A stretch of 64,000 nt of DNA, taken from contig CAZENQ010000004.1 of the NCBI GenBank assembly GCA_964513655.1, positions 1 through 64,000 on the forward strand. Direction: 5' to 3'. The DNA is from G020350405 sp964513655 (lineage in GTDB: Bacteria; Planctomycetota; Phycisphaerae; Sedimentisphaerales; Anaerobacaceae). Under the pieces are notes generated by a model. That model saw nothing but the letters and a program-made list of their open reading frames with translations. It did not search any database and was not told the DNA's origin. Shown in pieces: positions 1 to 9,200 of the stretch (positions are counted from its first letter, which is position 1; the number at the start of each line of letters is the position of its first letter). Both the position numbers and the translations under genes were made by a program.

Positions 1-1
1 G

Positions 2-616
2 AGTCACATCGAAGAGCTTCGCGAGCCTTTTGTTCGTCTTGAAATAATAACCGGGGTTGATTCGATCGGCGGGATTATGAAACTGGCGGATTCCAGACGG
101 TGTAAGCTGGTGAATACCGATTATCTTAGTACGACCAGAGTGATGCTTGAGTATAAAGCTCCGCTTGCTGAGATCGTGTATGATTTTTATGACCTTCTCA
201 AGGGTATCAGTCGCGGCTATGCAACGATGGATTATGAGTTTATAGGCTTTCAGTCCGGCGACCTTGTTAAGATCGATATTCTTGTGAATAAGGTTGCGGT
301 CGATGCTTTGAGTTTGATCGTCCATCGCAGTAAAGCAGAGACAAGAGGCCGAAAGCTGATCATAAAGCTGCGCAGGGCGATTCCACGACATCAGTTTGAA
401 ATTCCTCTGCAGGTTGCTATTGGCGGAAAAATCATCGCAAGAGAAACCATCAAAGGCTTTCGCAAAGACGTAACGCAAAAGCTGTACGGCGGAGATGTAA
501 CACGTAAGATGAAGCTGCTTAAGAAACAAAAAGAAGGTAAAAAGCGTATGAAAAGCGTTGGCAACGTTCAGATACCGCAGGAAGCATTTATGACGATCCT
601 CGATACCAGCGAATAG
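2..616 (+). CDS. lepA: Elongation factor 4 (LepA), C-terminal part, 5' truncated by window edge
   Basis: The frame is open from base 2, so the gene starts outside the window and only about 204 C-terminal residues are seen. LepA is a ribosome-binding translational GTPase that back-translocates or remodels stalled ribosomes. The visible part holds the end of the EF-G-like domain V (GYATMDYEFIGFQSGDLVK) and the LepA-specific C-terminal domain, recognised by RGRKLIIKLRRAIPR, IARETIKGFRKDV, YGGDVTRKMKLLKKQKEGKK and the family ending VGNVQIPQEAFMTIL. These motifs are diagnostic of LepA rather than EF-G or TypA. The GTPase domain is not visible. The nearest ATG, at 77, is internal and not the start. 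No convincing terminator is seen directly after the stop. Confidence 0.97.
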   Translation, partial: SHIEELREPFVRLEIITGVDSIGGIMKLADSRRCKLVNTDYLSTTRVMLEYKAPLAEIVYDFYDLLKGISRGYATMDYEFIGFQSGDLVKIDILVNKVAVDALSLIVHRSKAETRGRKLIIKLRRAIPRHQFEIPLQVAIGGKIIARETIKGFRKDVTQKLYGGDVTRKMKLLKKQKEGKKRMKSVGNVQIPQEAFMTILDTSE

Positions 617-952
617 CAAGTACGTGATCAGGATTTGTCTATTTTAGTTAGATATTCAGGTCTGTGAGATCAGCTCCTTTTTCCTTTAGCGTAACCGTTC
701 ACAGCTTTTGAGGCAGGCTTGAAGGATATGGGGTAGAATGTGGTCATGTCTTACAAGTCATTAAGAAAAGACATAAGGGAGAAGGGAGAGGAAGGAAAAG
801 GGGACGTTTAGCGTAGAGCGTTTGGCAGGGAGGACCCTACTTCGCGCCTTGCGGCGCTACGAAGTGCAGGCAGGGAGCTAAGGCAGCCGGGGCGGCGTTG
901 GTGGGTGCGCTGGATTCAGCGCTGTCGCGGGAATGACAAGGGGGGAAGGAGT
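617..952. other. Intergenic region without a gene
   Basis: About 340 bases with no plausible coding frame. It becomes GC-rich after 800. It contains an imperfect hairpin at 840-864 (CTTCG/CGAAG outer arms, CGCC/GGCG inner arms). Near 908-938 there is a stretch resembling the REP-like GGATTC...GCGGGAATGACA sequence common in environmental genomes, but diverged. No promoter could be supported. Confidence 0.4.
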
Positions 953-988
953 AAAAAAAGCAGGATGGACCCGGTTGGTCCATCCTGC
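953..988 (-). terminator. Intrinsic terminator of the coiled-coil lipoprotein gene
   Basis: Perfect 11-bp stem (960-970 pairs with 978-988, arm GCAGGATGGAC) with a 7-nt loop. On the minus strand it is followed by seven T residues (953-959). It lies 25 nt beyond the stop codon of the gene ending at 1014. On the plus strand only a T-rich GTTGTTGTG tract follows, so it is mainly a minus-strand terminator. Confidence 0.85.
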
Positions 989-1013
989 CTTGTTGTTGTG
1001 ATTGTTTGTGAAA

Positions 1014-3740
1014 TTATTCAGCGTCGTCAGAGTTCCAATTAGTTACTGTGTAGGTCACAGAGGTGGTTTCAGGTACAGGCATTTCGACGAGCGGTCTGGA
1101 AGGAAGGTCCATTTCAAGCCATTCGAACTCTGGCGTGGCATTTTTAACCATGGCAAGTTTGTCAGACCAGTTTACCAGAGAAGCAGTCTGAAGCTCGGCC
1201 TGTCTTTTCTGGAGAGCAGCGAGTTTTCGATTAGAATCTTCGCGTGCGGCCGTGGCCTGAGCGAGTGCACTGGCTAAATCGGTTCTTTTTATAGCCATCT
1301 GATTTTGCTGGCCGGCCCTGTCGATTGTGCGCTCGGCGTTGACCTGCTGTATTCGTGCGTTGAACCTGGCCTTTACAGCGTCAAGATAGGCCTGTGCGGC
1401 CTGACGTTTTGCACTGTTGGCAGCCAGAACAATGTCCATATCGGCTCGCACGGTCGCACGTTGGGCATCAATGTTGGCATTTTCGCACGTTTTGGTTGTA
1501 TTTGCCTCTGCTATCACACGGTCACAGGCGGCTTCGCTGCGGAGAATCTGGCTTAATGCCAGTTTTCTATCCCGCTCTATCTGTGCCTTCGATACCGCGT
1601 GCTCCATTGTAAATTGTGCGTTAGTGCGACTGATTTCGGCATCTATTTTTTGCCGCAGAACGGTGGCCTGTGTCACTGCCTGCCGATAATCGGCCTGGGC
1701 GATTCTTTGGGCCGATTGGATTGAATTTTGAATTGTGGCCAGTTCAGCGTCAAGATATCTGCGTGCAGAATCAATCTGCGCATCAATCTGCAGTGCGAGA
1801 GCTTCCTGGGAATCAGAGACACTTTGGGCTTCAGTCATAAGTTTTGAATACTGGGCGTTGCCTCGCTGTTTTACGGCCCAAAGTGCAACCTTTAATTCTT
1901 CGATATCATTTTGGCCACACTTAGTAACGGCTTGTGCCTCTGCAACAAGCTGTTCAGCGCGAGCGTTTGCAATCTGCTCGAGAGCGTTCGCCTGACTCTG
2001 ATAATCCAGGGCCTCGGCTTCTTTTTCCTTACGGAAGGATTCGGCCTGCACGAGGTGCTGGCGGTATTTTGATTCTGTGACATCCATCTCTTTTTCGGTC
2101 TTGGTTTCGATTTCGCTGAACCGTGTACGAGCCTGGGCTTCAAGGGCATCTGCGATGGCAAACTTTTCGGATGCGATGGCATCTTGCTGTGTTTTTACGG
2201 CCAGGAGATTTGTTTCGGCTTCTACGAATGTGGCTTCCGCGACCAATTCGTGCGCGTCAGCCTGCGCCCTTGTTCTCATAACCTCGGCAAAGCTTGTGCG
2301 AAATGCTGCGATGTGATTCGGTTCTATCCTGGCCGCGACGGGTTGTACCTGGGGCACATCCGGCACCTCGTGCAGTTGTTCGCTCTGCTGTGATACGACA
2401 GTGGTGTTGTTGTCGATTTCGACTTTATTGGCGGCTTTTTTAGACGCGATTTCATCCAGGACCTGCTGTTTGATTCTTGCGGCTTCGGCTTCGGCTTCGG
2501 CGATAATCTGAACTTTTTGTGCTTCGGCTACGGCTTCGGCATGGACGGCTGTTTGACGTACGGCCTCGGCACGCGCGGCGGCCTCCGCCTTGACAAATTC
2601 GGCACGAGCGACCTGTTCGGCCCTGTCCGAACTAATTCGCAGTTTCTTGATTTCGTTGAGCTCATCGTCGAGTCTGGCCTGAATTTCGGCAATCTGCGAT
2701 TCGTAGTTGGCTACTGAGCTGTCCCGATGATGGCGAATCTCGGCCCTCAGACGGTCGATTTCAGCCATTGCCTTTTCAAATCGGGTAGGCGCATTGGCCG
2801 ATTTTTCCTGTGTTTCCGCCTGGGCCTGGGCCTTGACGGACGCGGCTTCAGTCAGTTTTAACTGATACTCGTGGTCCGCAAGATTCGCCTGAATGGTAGC
2901 GGCTTTGGTACGAAGCTCTTTTACGTGAGCCGCCGCATCCTTAAGGATTGCTTCGCGGGAGACGTTGAGTCTGTCGGCTTCGGACTTTGTCTGAATAGCA
3001 GCAGATTTGATTTGCTCATCAAGTTCATCTACGCGAGCCTGCGTTTCCTGTTTAACGGCACGAGCCTGGGCCTCGAGTTGCAATACGGTGGCAGCGGCCC
3101 GTTCGCGGGTCGCTTTCGAGGCTCCTGTCATTTCAAGAATTTTAGCGTTGCTTTCGACTTGAATCGCGTCGTGAATCTCTTTGAGTTGTTCAATACGAGC
3201 GGTTTCGCTCTCTAACTTTTCACGTCCGTCGGCGATAATATCGTTACGCTTGCTGTCGCCTTCCTGGATCAATGACTCTACGATTGTGTCTTTGCGTTCG
3301 ATGAGCGCATCAAGCTCTGCTTCTCTTGCTGTGATTTGTGCCATAGCCTTACTGAATTCTTTGTTGTACCTTTTACGAAGAGCATCGGCTTCAGAGAGGT
3401 CTATGTTGACTTGCGCTTCCATTTCCATACGGCGGGCGCTGAAATCAGCCAACTGTTTATTCAATTGCGCCCGAGCCTGCAAATCAACAGCATCGGCTGT
3501 TTCCAGGACGGCTTCGACTTTGGAAACGCCAATTTTACCTTCACTTACATACATGACCGGCAGGTCTGACCTGTTAGCCAGTGTGGAAAACTCCGAATGA
3601 GTTTTCGAAATTTCGGCGTGCTCATTTCTCGGCTTCAGGACGCGACCATACCTGTCAGCACATCCTGATACGAGCAACATGAGAATCAGATATATGCTTA
3701 GCACAACCTGAGCAATCCGCCTTTTTTTCATGTTAATCAT
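1014..3740 (-). CDS. Very long coiled-coil lipoprotein, function unknown
   Basis: 908 residues. The N-terminus is a lipoprotein signal peptide: basic MINMKKRR, a hydrophobic stretch and lipobox LLVSGC, so Cys27 is the likely lipidated residue. From about residue 80 to 860 almost the whole protein is Ala/Glu/Arg/Gln-rich helix with heptad-like spacing (many AEAxA and AQAxA words) and hardly any Pro or Gly. This implies an extended periplasmic or surface coiled coil tens of nanometres long. The C-terminus is non-helical and acidic. The first ATG is preferred because AAGGAG sits 7 nt upstream of it, whereas the second ATG (MKK) would be 16 nt from that site. The gene stands alone with its own terminator. 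It is not recognised as TolA, an SMC protein or a known S-layer anchor. A structural tether is an inference only. Confidence 0.85.
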   Translation of the reverse strand: MINMKKRRIAQVVLSIYLILMLLVSGCADRYGRVLKPRNEHAEISKTHSEFSTLANRSDLPVMYVSEGKIGVSKVEAVLETADAVDLQARAQLNKQLADFSARRMEMEAQVNIDLSEADALRKRYNKEFSKAMAQITAREAELDALIERKDTIVESLIQEGDSKRNDIIADGREKLESETARIEQLKEIHDAIQVESNAKILEMTGASKATRERAAATVLQLEAQARAVKQETQARVDELDEQIKSAAIQTKSEADRLNVSREAILKDAAAHVKELRTKAATIQANLADHEYQLKLTEAASVKAQAQAETQEKSANAPTRFEKAMAEIDRLRAEIRHHRDSSVANYESQIAEIQARLDDELNEIKKLRISSDRAEQVARAEFVKAEAAARAEAVRQTAVHAEAVAEAQKVQIIAEAEAEAARIKQQVLDEIASKKAANKVEIDNNTTVVSQQSEQLHEVPDVPQVQPVAARIEPNHIAAFRTSFAEVMRTRAQADAHELVAEATFVEAETNLLAVKTQQDAIASEKFAIADALEAQARTRFSEIETKTEKEMDVTESKYRQHLVQAESFRKEKEAEALDYQSQANALEQIANARAEQLVAEAQAVTKCGQNDIEELKVALWAVKQRGNAQYSKLMTEAQSVSDSQEALALQIDAQIDSARRYLDAELATIQNSIQSAQRIAQADYRQAVTQATVLRQKIDAEISRTNAQFTMEHAVSKAQIERDRKLALSQILRSEAACDRVIAEANTTKTCENANIDAQRATVRADMDIVLAANSAKRQAAQAYLDAVKARFNARIQQVNAERTIDRAGQQNQMAIKRTDLASALAQATAAREDSNRKLAALQKRQAELQTASLVNWSDKLAMVKNATPEFEWLEMDLPSRPLVEMPVPETTSVTYTVTNWNSDDAE

Positions 3741-3886
3741 TTCCTATCTCCTTCATCCCGATTGATAATATGCCCCCATTGCCATTCAACGGGCCCGGCA
3801 TGAGGTTTTTCGTCATAATGAAAGAAGCACTTTAAGCCCCAGAGGCAACTTTGGGGATTCTTCCCCCAAATGGACAGGTATTTGCC

Positions 3887-3908
3887 AAAAAACACGCTTT
3901 ACAGCGTG
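3887..3908 (-). terminator. Probable intrinsic terminator after the small unknown gene
   Basis: On the minus strand a 5-bp hairpin (CACGC/GCGTG, 3893-3897 with 3904-3908, 6-nt loop) is followed directly by six T residues (3887-3892). It lies about 130 nt past the stop at 4037. A second 7-bp hairpin (3850-3856 with 3864-3870) lies further downstream without a T run. Confidence 0.5.
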
Positions 3909-4036
3909 GAGAACCCGTTTGCTTAATTGCATAGAAACCATTCATATAAAACTTATCGGAACAGGTATATCTCCGGGGGCGGTGTTTGTTCTTGGGACGG
4001 CCCGTGGGGGGCCAGATTAGCGAGGTCGGAGCTGGT

Positions 4037-4363
4037 TCAGGTGGGCAGGATGAGGATAGAGCGGATTCTCTTTCGGTGGCGGCGTATGAGGTAGGCGATG
4101 AAGTCGCCTGTGATGCGGTCTGGAGTGCACTTACCTTTTGTGACGATTCTTGCCATGAGGGTCTTAGTGGCGGGGTCCCATTCAAGGTTGATAGCTCCGG
4201 GGATGTCTGGGTCGGTGCTGTGAAGCTTTGCCCATCCGGGGCTTCGGCCGGGGGTCTTCTGGCGGGATACGGCGAGATTATACTTTTCCAGACGCCTGTC
4301 GTTAGCGAGGGCTTCACGGAGGCTTCCGCCGCGGTAGCAGGTTACCTGGATGACGCTCTGCAT
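4037..4363 (-). CDS. Small protein of unknown function, 108 aa
   Basis: I do not recognise this family with certainty. The protein is soluble, basic at the C-terminus, and has ordinary globular composition (for example NLEWDPATKTLMARIVTKG and GDFIAYLIRRHRKRIRSI). It has no signal peptide or membrane segment. The start is supported by AGGAG 8 nt upstream of the ATG. Two longer overlapping frames, 3832-4317 on the same strand and 3986-4411 on the other, are rich in Ser, Pro and Gly and lack such a site, so this frame is preferred. It has its own probable terminator downstream. The alternating hydrophobic and charged pattern near the C-terminus could suit a nucleic-acid-binding or repressor-like fold, but that is only a guess. 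Confidence 0.6.
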   Translation of the reverse strand: MQSVIQVTCYRGGSLREALANDRRLEKYNLAVSRQKTPGRSPGWAKLHSTDPDIPGAINLEWDPATKTLMARIVTKGKCTPDRITGDFIAYLIRRHRKRIRSILILPT

Positions 4364-4551
4364 TTTCTCAACTCCTGTCGCTTGTTTTCGAGAGGGCCAG
4401 CACAGAAATAGTATTAACCTAACCCAGTAATGTCAATAAAAATAAGAAAAGGGAGAAGGCGGCTTGAGCAGGTGCATTCGCAGGGGCAGGCCCTTAGAGA
4501 CTTCGGCGAAACTCAGTGCAAGCAGGCTGAGGCAAGGCAAGGGGGGGATTT

Positions 4552-5343
4552 TTAGTAATCGGGGAAGTTTTGCATCCAGTCGGGCCAGTCCTGTGGAGTG
4601 ATGCCGCCGCATTGAGTGTATGGGCCGCAAGTGTCGTAGCGTCTGTGCCATTTCAGGGTCCAGAGCTCTTTTAGGCCGACTTTCCTTGCGGAGAAATCAA
4701 GGAAAAGGCTGTTTATGAAACCTTCGTGTCGGTTGATGCAGAAACGACCCATTTGACTGGTCATTCGGAAGTCCTGGTCATCGTATTGCGGGGGGTCATC
4801 AGTGTGCGACGGCCAGCCATCAATCCACGCTGCATCCAAAAGCAGAGGTATATCAGCAGCGCCGGCGACATTTGGTGTTCTCCATCTGCGTCCGGTGTAT
4901 TCACTTTCGGTGGGGCATTGATTGTTTTCCACCCAGCCGTTTAAGCCGTAGCTGCCGTAAACGGAGCCGGGCGGGCCGAGCCAGCCCTGTGCAGACCATG
5001 CAAAAAAGGTCATGCCAATCTCACCCTTGCCGACATCGTTGCCCAATATTGCAGCCATTGGACAGAGGCATAAGTTCTGGTTTTGGTAATACGGATTGAG
5101 TGCGTGGAACCACCAGTTAGTCGATACACAGTCCGGCAGACCCCAGTAGCCTTCCTGGAAATAGCCGTTGTTGTCTTTGAGGAAGGTTTGGAAACAGGTG
5201 CCCAATTTTTGGAGGTTTGAAAGGCAGAGGATTTGCTTTGTGTGCCTGCGGCCACGTGGGCCTACGGCGGCGGCGGTAAGCAATAGAAATGCGAGGCAGG
5301 CGAGGGTGACAACGAGGTCCTTTTTGGTGAAAGTTGTTTTCAT
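4552..5343 (-). CDS. Degenerate pseudopilin-like protein with H-X9-D motif (paralogue 1)
   Basis: 263 residues. It starts like a type II secretion pseudopilin of the DUF1559-like family common in planctomycetes: one N-terminal hydrophobic helix (residues 9-28), then the conserved ILCLSNLQKLG segment. A C-terminal NRHEGFINSLFLDF matches the pseudopilin-associated H-X9-DG motif, with Phe in place of Gly. The canonical Gly-Phe-Thr-Leu-Ile-Glu prepilin peptidase site is missing: the protein begins MKTTFTKKDL with no Gly before the Phe. Cleavage by prepilin peptidase is therefore doubtful, and it may stay as a membrane-anchored protein. Many Trp, Tyr and Cys residues suggest a compact extracytoplasmic domain. 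It lies 18 nt downstream of its paralogue and is probably the last gene of a three-gene operon. Confidence 0.8.
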   Translation of the reverse strand: MKTTFTKKDLVVTLACLAFLLLTAAAVGPRGRRHTKQILCLSNLQKLGTCFQTFLKDNNGYFQEGYWGLPDCVSTNWWFHALNPYYQNQNLCLCPMAAILGNDVGKGEIGMTFFAWSAQGWLGPPGSVYGSYGLNGWVENNQCPTESEYTGRRWRTPNVAGAADIPLLLDAAWIDGWPSHTDDPPQYDDQDFRMTSQMGRFCINRHEGFINSLFLDFSARKVGLKELWTLKWHRRYDTCGPYTQCGGITPQDWPDWMQNFPDY

Positions 5344-5361
5344 CTCTTTTAGCGTATCCTC

Positions 5362-6213
5362 TTATTCGCAGGGGGGAAATTCTGCCATCCAGCCGCTGCC
5401 GGCGGAATTGAACTCTTCCTCTGTGGGTCCAAGGTCGGGGTTGAAGGCCCGGTGCCATTTAAGCTTCCAGAGGCATTTGAGGGGGACTTTTCTGGCGGAG
5501 GCGTCGAGGAAAGTAGAGTTTATAGAACCTCGGTGGCGGTTGATGCAGACACGCACCATACTGCTGTAACTGGAATACGGCCCCCAGGGCTCGCCATCGT
5601 ATTCCGGCACCTGGTCGGAGGCGGTCGGCCACTGGTCAATCCACTGGCTGCCTGAAAGCAAGGGGATTTCAGCGGCGCCGGTCACATTTGGGGTCCTCCA
5701 AGACCATGTAGTTGGGCGGCCGAAGACTGCGTGGACTTCGGGCGGAGGATTATGAAGGAAGCCGTTGAAACCATAGCTGCCGTAGTCGCAGGCGGTTGCG
5801 GGTGACCACCAACTCGAGGGTTGGCCACATTCACCGGGGAATGCCCCCCAAGCAACAAAGGTCCCGAGTCCGCCAGCGTAGGACCCATTCTGGACCTGCG
5901 AACTGGGTATTGTAGCTTCTGGGCAGCATCGCAGCTTGTGGTTGTTTCCATAATAAGGCCTGAGGGCTTCCATCCAAAAATCCTGGTTAGTCAGGCCTGT
6001 ACCATCAAACCAGCCTCTCATGAAGTATCCGTCGTTCTCGGCGGCGAAGGCGAGGCAGACCGTGCCCCATTTGTGCAGGTTTGAAAGGCAGAGCATATCT
6101 TTTGCGTGTCGTCGGCCTCTTGAGCCGATTGCGGCGAGATTGGCAAGGAGAAAGACTGCACAGGCGAGGGTGGCGATGATGTCTTTTTTTGTAAAGGCTG
6201 TTTTTTGTTTCAT
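5362..6213 (-). CDS. Degenerate pseudopilin-like protein with H-X9-D motif (paralogue 2)
   Basis: 283 residues from the chosen ATG. The frame is open 63 bases further upstream, but that would overlap the previous gene. The ATG chosen lies 7 nt after the upstream stop, with a weak AAAGAG upstream. It shares its layout with the neighbour: MKQKTAFTKKDI, a hydrophobic helix, GSRGRRHAKDMLCLSNLHKWG, and C-terminal NRHRGSINSTFLDASARKV (H-X9-D, then Ala instead of Gly). The sequences differ enough that the duplication is old. The prepilin peptidase Gly is again absent. Family knowledge links such proteins to type II secretion-like or cell-surface assemblies. Being in an operon with a dockerin/beta-helix protein suggests a role in display or handling of that protein, which is an inference. 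Confidence 0.8.
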   Translation of the reverse strand: MKQKTAFTKKDIIATLACAVFLLANLAAIGSRGRRHAKDMLCLSNLHKWGTVCLAFAAENDGYFMRGWFDGTGLTNQDFWMEALRPYYGNNHKLRCCPEATIPSSQVQNGSYAGGLGTFVAWGAFPGECGQPSSWWSPATACDYGSYGFNGFLHNPPPEVHAVFGRPTTWSWRTPNVTGAAEIPLLSGSQWIDQWPTASDQVPEYDGEPWGPYSSYSSMVRVCINRHRGSINSTFLDASARKVPLKCLWKLKWHRAFNPDLGPTEEEFNSAGSGWMAEFPPCE

Positions 6214-6220
6214 AATCTCT

Positions 6221-9200
6221 TTATTCCTGTGCCAGCCAGCGCATTGCGAGTTGTGCGAGGTCGAGGAGGTTAACATACAGGTCCCGGTTTATGTCACCTG
6301 TAAGGAAGATATCGTTTCCATCGTAATCGCAGATTGTCCAACTATGATGGGGTTCGAAGCTCATGTCTGAGCAGTCGAGCCAATCGGCGGCGAGGATGCC
6401 GAAGTCGATGAAGTTCATCTGCCAGTCGGCGTTGAGGTCTTCGGGTCTGTGCAGGGCGGGTGGCTGGCCGGGGCAATCATCGTCTATAATCGCGGTTACG
6501 ATATTATTTGCGTCGTTGACTATGATTGTACCATCGGCTGTTATTACGGGGAAGCTGAGGCGACTATCAGTTTGGTATCGGGCGATTTCTGTGTCGTCGG
6601 GGTCGAGGACGTAGAGGTAGCCATCGCCGCCAGCGGCGTAGATTAGGCCGTCGGAGGCTACGGTTAGACTGAATCCGCCAAGCCAGCCGAGCGAAGTTAC
6701 GTCCTTGATAGTACCGTTGGGGTCAACGGTGCGGACGTACTGGTCGTCAAGGCTTACGTAGATTGTTCCGTCGGGGCCGAGGGCGGGCTCGGAGTAGCTT
6801 GAATTACTGACACGATAATAGCGTACAAAATCTTTGCCGCCTGGCAGGGTGGTCGTGTGGGGATAGGGTGGAATGGGCTCTTCTCTTGTGTTGACGTAAT
6901 ACTGCTCAAACCAATAATTCGGTTCCGGGGGATCGGGGTCCAGCAATTCCACAAATGTTGCGGTTTGTGACATATTTGTTGCCCATATTATTCTTCCGTC
7001 GTTCGGGTTGATAGCGTAGAGTTTGGAATCATACCAAAATCCATAGTCGGCTGGCAACACAATTTCGCGTTTTGGATTATACAGGAGGGCCTGGTAAATC
7101 GTACCATCGGGAGCGACGACGGGTGAGGCGAATGGCCAGGGCTTTTCGGTGTTGGGGTCGCAGGGGTCGAGGAAGTTGCAGTCCCAGATTACGCTGCCTG
7201 TGTCCGGGTCGAGGGCGTAGAGATTGGGGTCGTAGACACCGGCTATGTATACGGTCCCATCTGGAGCTATAGCGGGGGAGGCGAAGATTGCTCCGGTGGC
7301 GATGCCGGGACCGGCGGTCTGGAAGTTCCATAGTTCGCTGCCGTCACGGGCCAAGGCGTAGAGGGAGCCATCCTGTGAACAGACGTATATATTATTGCCA
7401 TCGGGTGATACGGCGGGTGAGGAATAGATGAAGCCGGCGGTGGTGTGTGTCCATCGGAGGTCACCGTTGACATCGATGGCGTAGAGTGTTCCATTCTGGG
7501 CGCCGACGTAGACGGTTCCGTCATGGCCTATCGTGGGTGAGCTAAGAAGGGGCGAATTTATATCGCAGGTCCATAAGAGGGAGCCGTCGTTGGCGTCGAG
7601 GGTGTAGAGGTTACCGTCTTCGCAGGCGATGTGGACGGTGTTGCTGTCGGCGACGGTGACGGATGCCGAGACGGAGCCGGAGGTCTGGAATTGCCATTTG
7701 ATGCATCCTATTTCGGGGCCGAAGTTATCGCTTAGGCCGGAGCGGTCGAAGTCGCCGCCGAGTGATTTCCACTTAGCGGTGATTGGCGGGCCGGGAGAAT
7801 ATGGCTTGATTGTGAAGAGGCCACTATGAACATTAGTGACGGTGATGTCGATGTCGTGAGGGAAAACATGAACCTGAAGCTGGTTCGAGTCGATGGAGCC
7901 AGGCAGGTTCCAAGTGTAGGCGCCGGTATCAGGGATGTTCTCTGCGACAGGCAAGAATGTGGGGACGCTGTTGTCCAAGCCTAAGATGCTGACATTTCCT
8001 GTGACGCCGTAACTTTCCCAGTTGATTTGATGGGAGCTGCCCGTGGTCCAGACTTCGCCGCCAGCGGGTTTTGTGACAATTATGATTTTCCCATATTCGT
8101 CGGCGCCGATGTCAATTTGGCGGCCTATGATGCGCGGCTGGCCGTCGATGTCAAGGACATTCGGGCCGACGATATAGTTTGGCAGGCCTGCTTCGATGCA
8201 TGGTGAGTTGAACTGGAGGTGCAGGTCGCTGAAGTCGTTGGGATAGCCTACGAAGCAGGGGTCGTCGTCGATATTGTAGTTGGGTTCGCCGGCACCGAAG
8301 GGGACATATCCGTCACTGGGATTGCCGTCCTGGATACAACTGTAGAGTACTTGCGGCGGGTCGTCCGTGTCTATTTGAGCGGAGAGGTCCGTGGGGCCGG
8401 AGTCGGTATTGGCCCAGAGGATGGAGTTAGTCAAGGATACGATGGCGGATTGGGAGTATATTCCGCCGGTGTCAACCGTGGCTGCGTTGGCGGCGATGGT
8501 GGAGCCGGTAATGGTTACGTTGCCGCCGCCGATGTGGTAGATTCCGCCGCCAAATTCTGCGGTATTAGCTGTTATAACAGAGTTATGGATTGTGAGGTCA
8601 CCTGAATTGCAGTAGATACCGCCGCCAGGTTCTACGGCCGAGTTTGTAGAGTTTCCGATGATTGTGCAGTTGTTGATAGTTATACTGGCGTCGCCCCTGC
8701 AGTAGATACCACCGCCTTCACGGATGCTTGTATTGTGGCTTATATCGGAGTCGGAGATTATAGGGCTGCTTTCATTGTCGCAGTGTATTCCGCCCCCGTT
8801 GTGGATTGAGGTATTGGCGGTAATTATGCAACCTGTAATGACTGGGTGACTGTGATTATAGCAATGGATTCCGCCGCCGGATGAGCCGATGTTTTGGGTA
8901 ATATCGCAGTTGGTAATGGTTGGACTGCTGTTGGTGCAGGAGATTCCACCGCTCGGAGAGCCGCCGTTATTTGTGATAGTGCAGTTGATAATGGATGGGC
9001 TGCTGTTTAGACAGAAGACTGCTGTCAGGGTACTTTTGGTGAATATGCAATCAGCGATAGTTGGTCTGCTGTTATAGCAACGGATTGCGCCGCGGGCGTT
9101 TGTGATGGTGAAACCGGCAAGTACGGAATTGGCATCCTCTCCGCTGAGGAAGTCGAAGCCGGCGTGATAGTTGACGTCGTTGCAATCGATAACAGTTGCG

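Noticed and set aside
1002..3600. Several open frames on the plus strand across the coiled-coil lipoprotein gene
   Set aside because: They mirror the Ala/Glu-rich codons of the real gene, have Ser/Cys/Phe-rich composition and no ribosome sites.
3832..4411. Longer overlapping frames 3832-4317 (minus) and 3986-4411 (plus)
   Set aside because: Composition is not protein-like and there is no ribosome site; the 108-codon minus-strand frame fits better.
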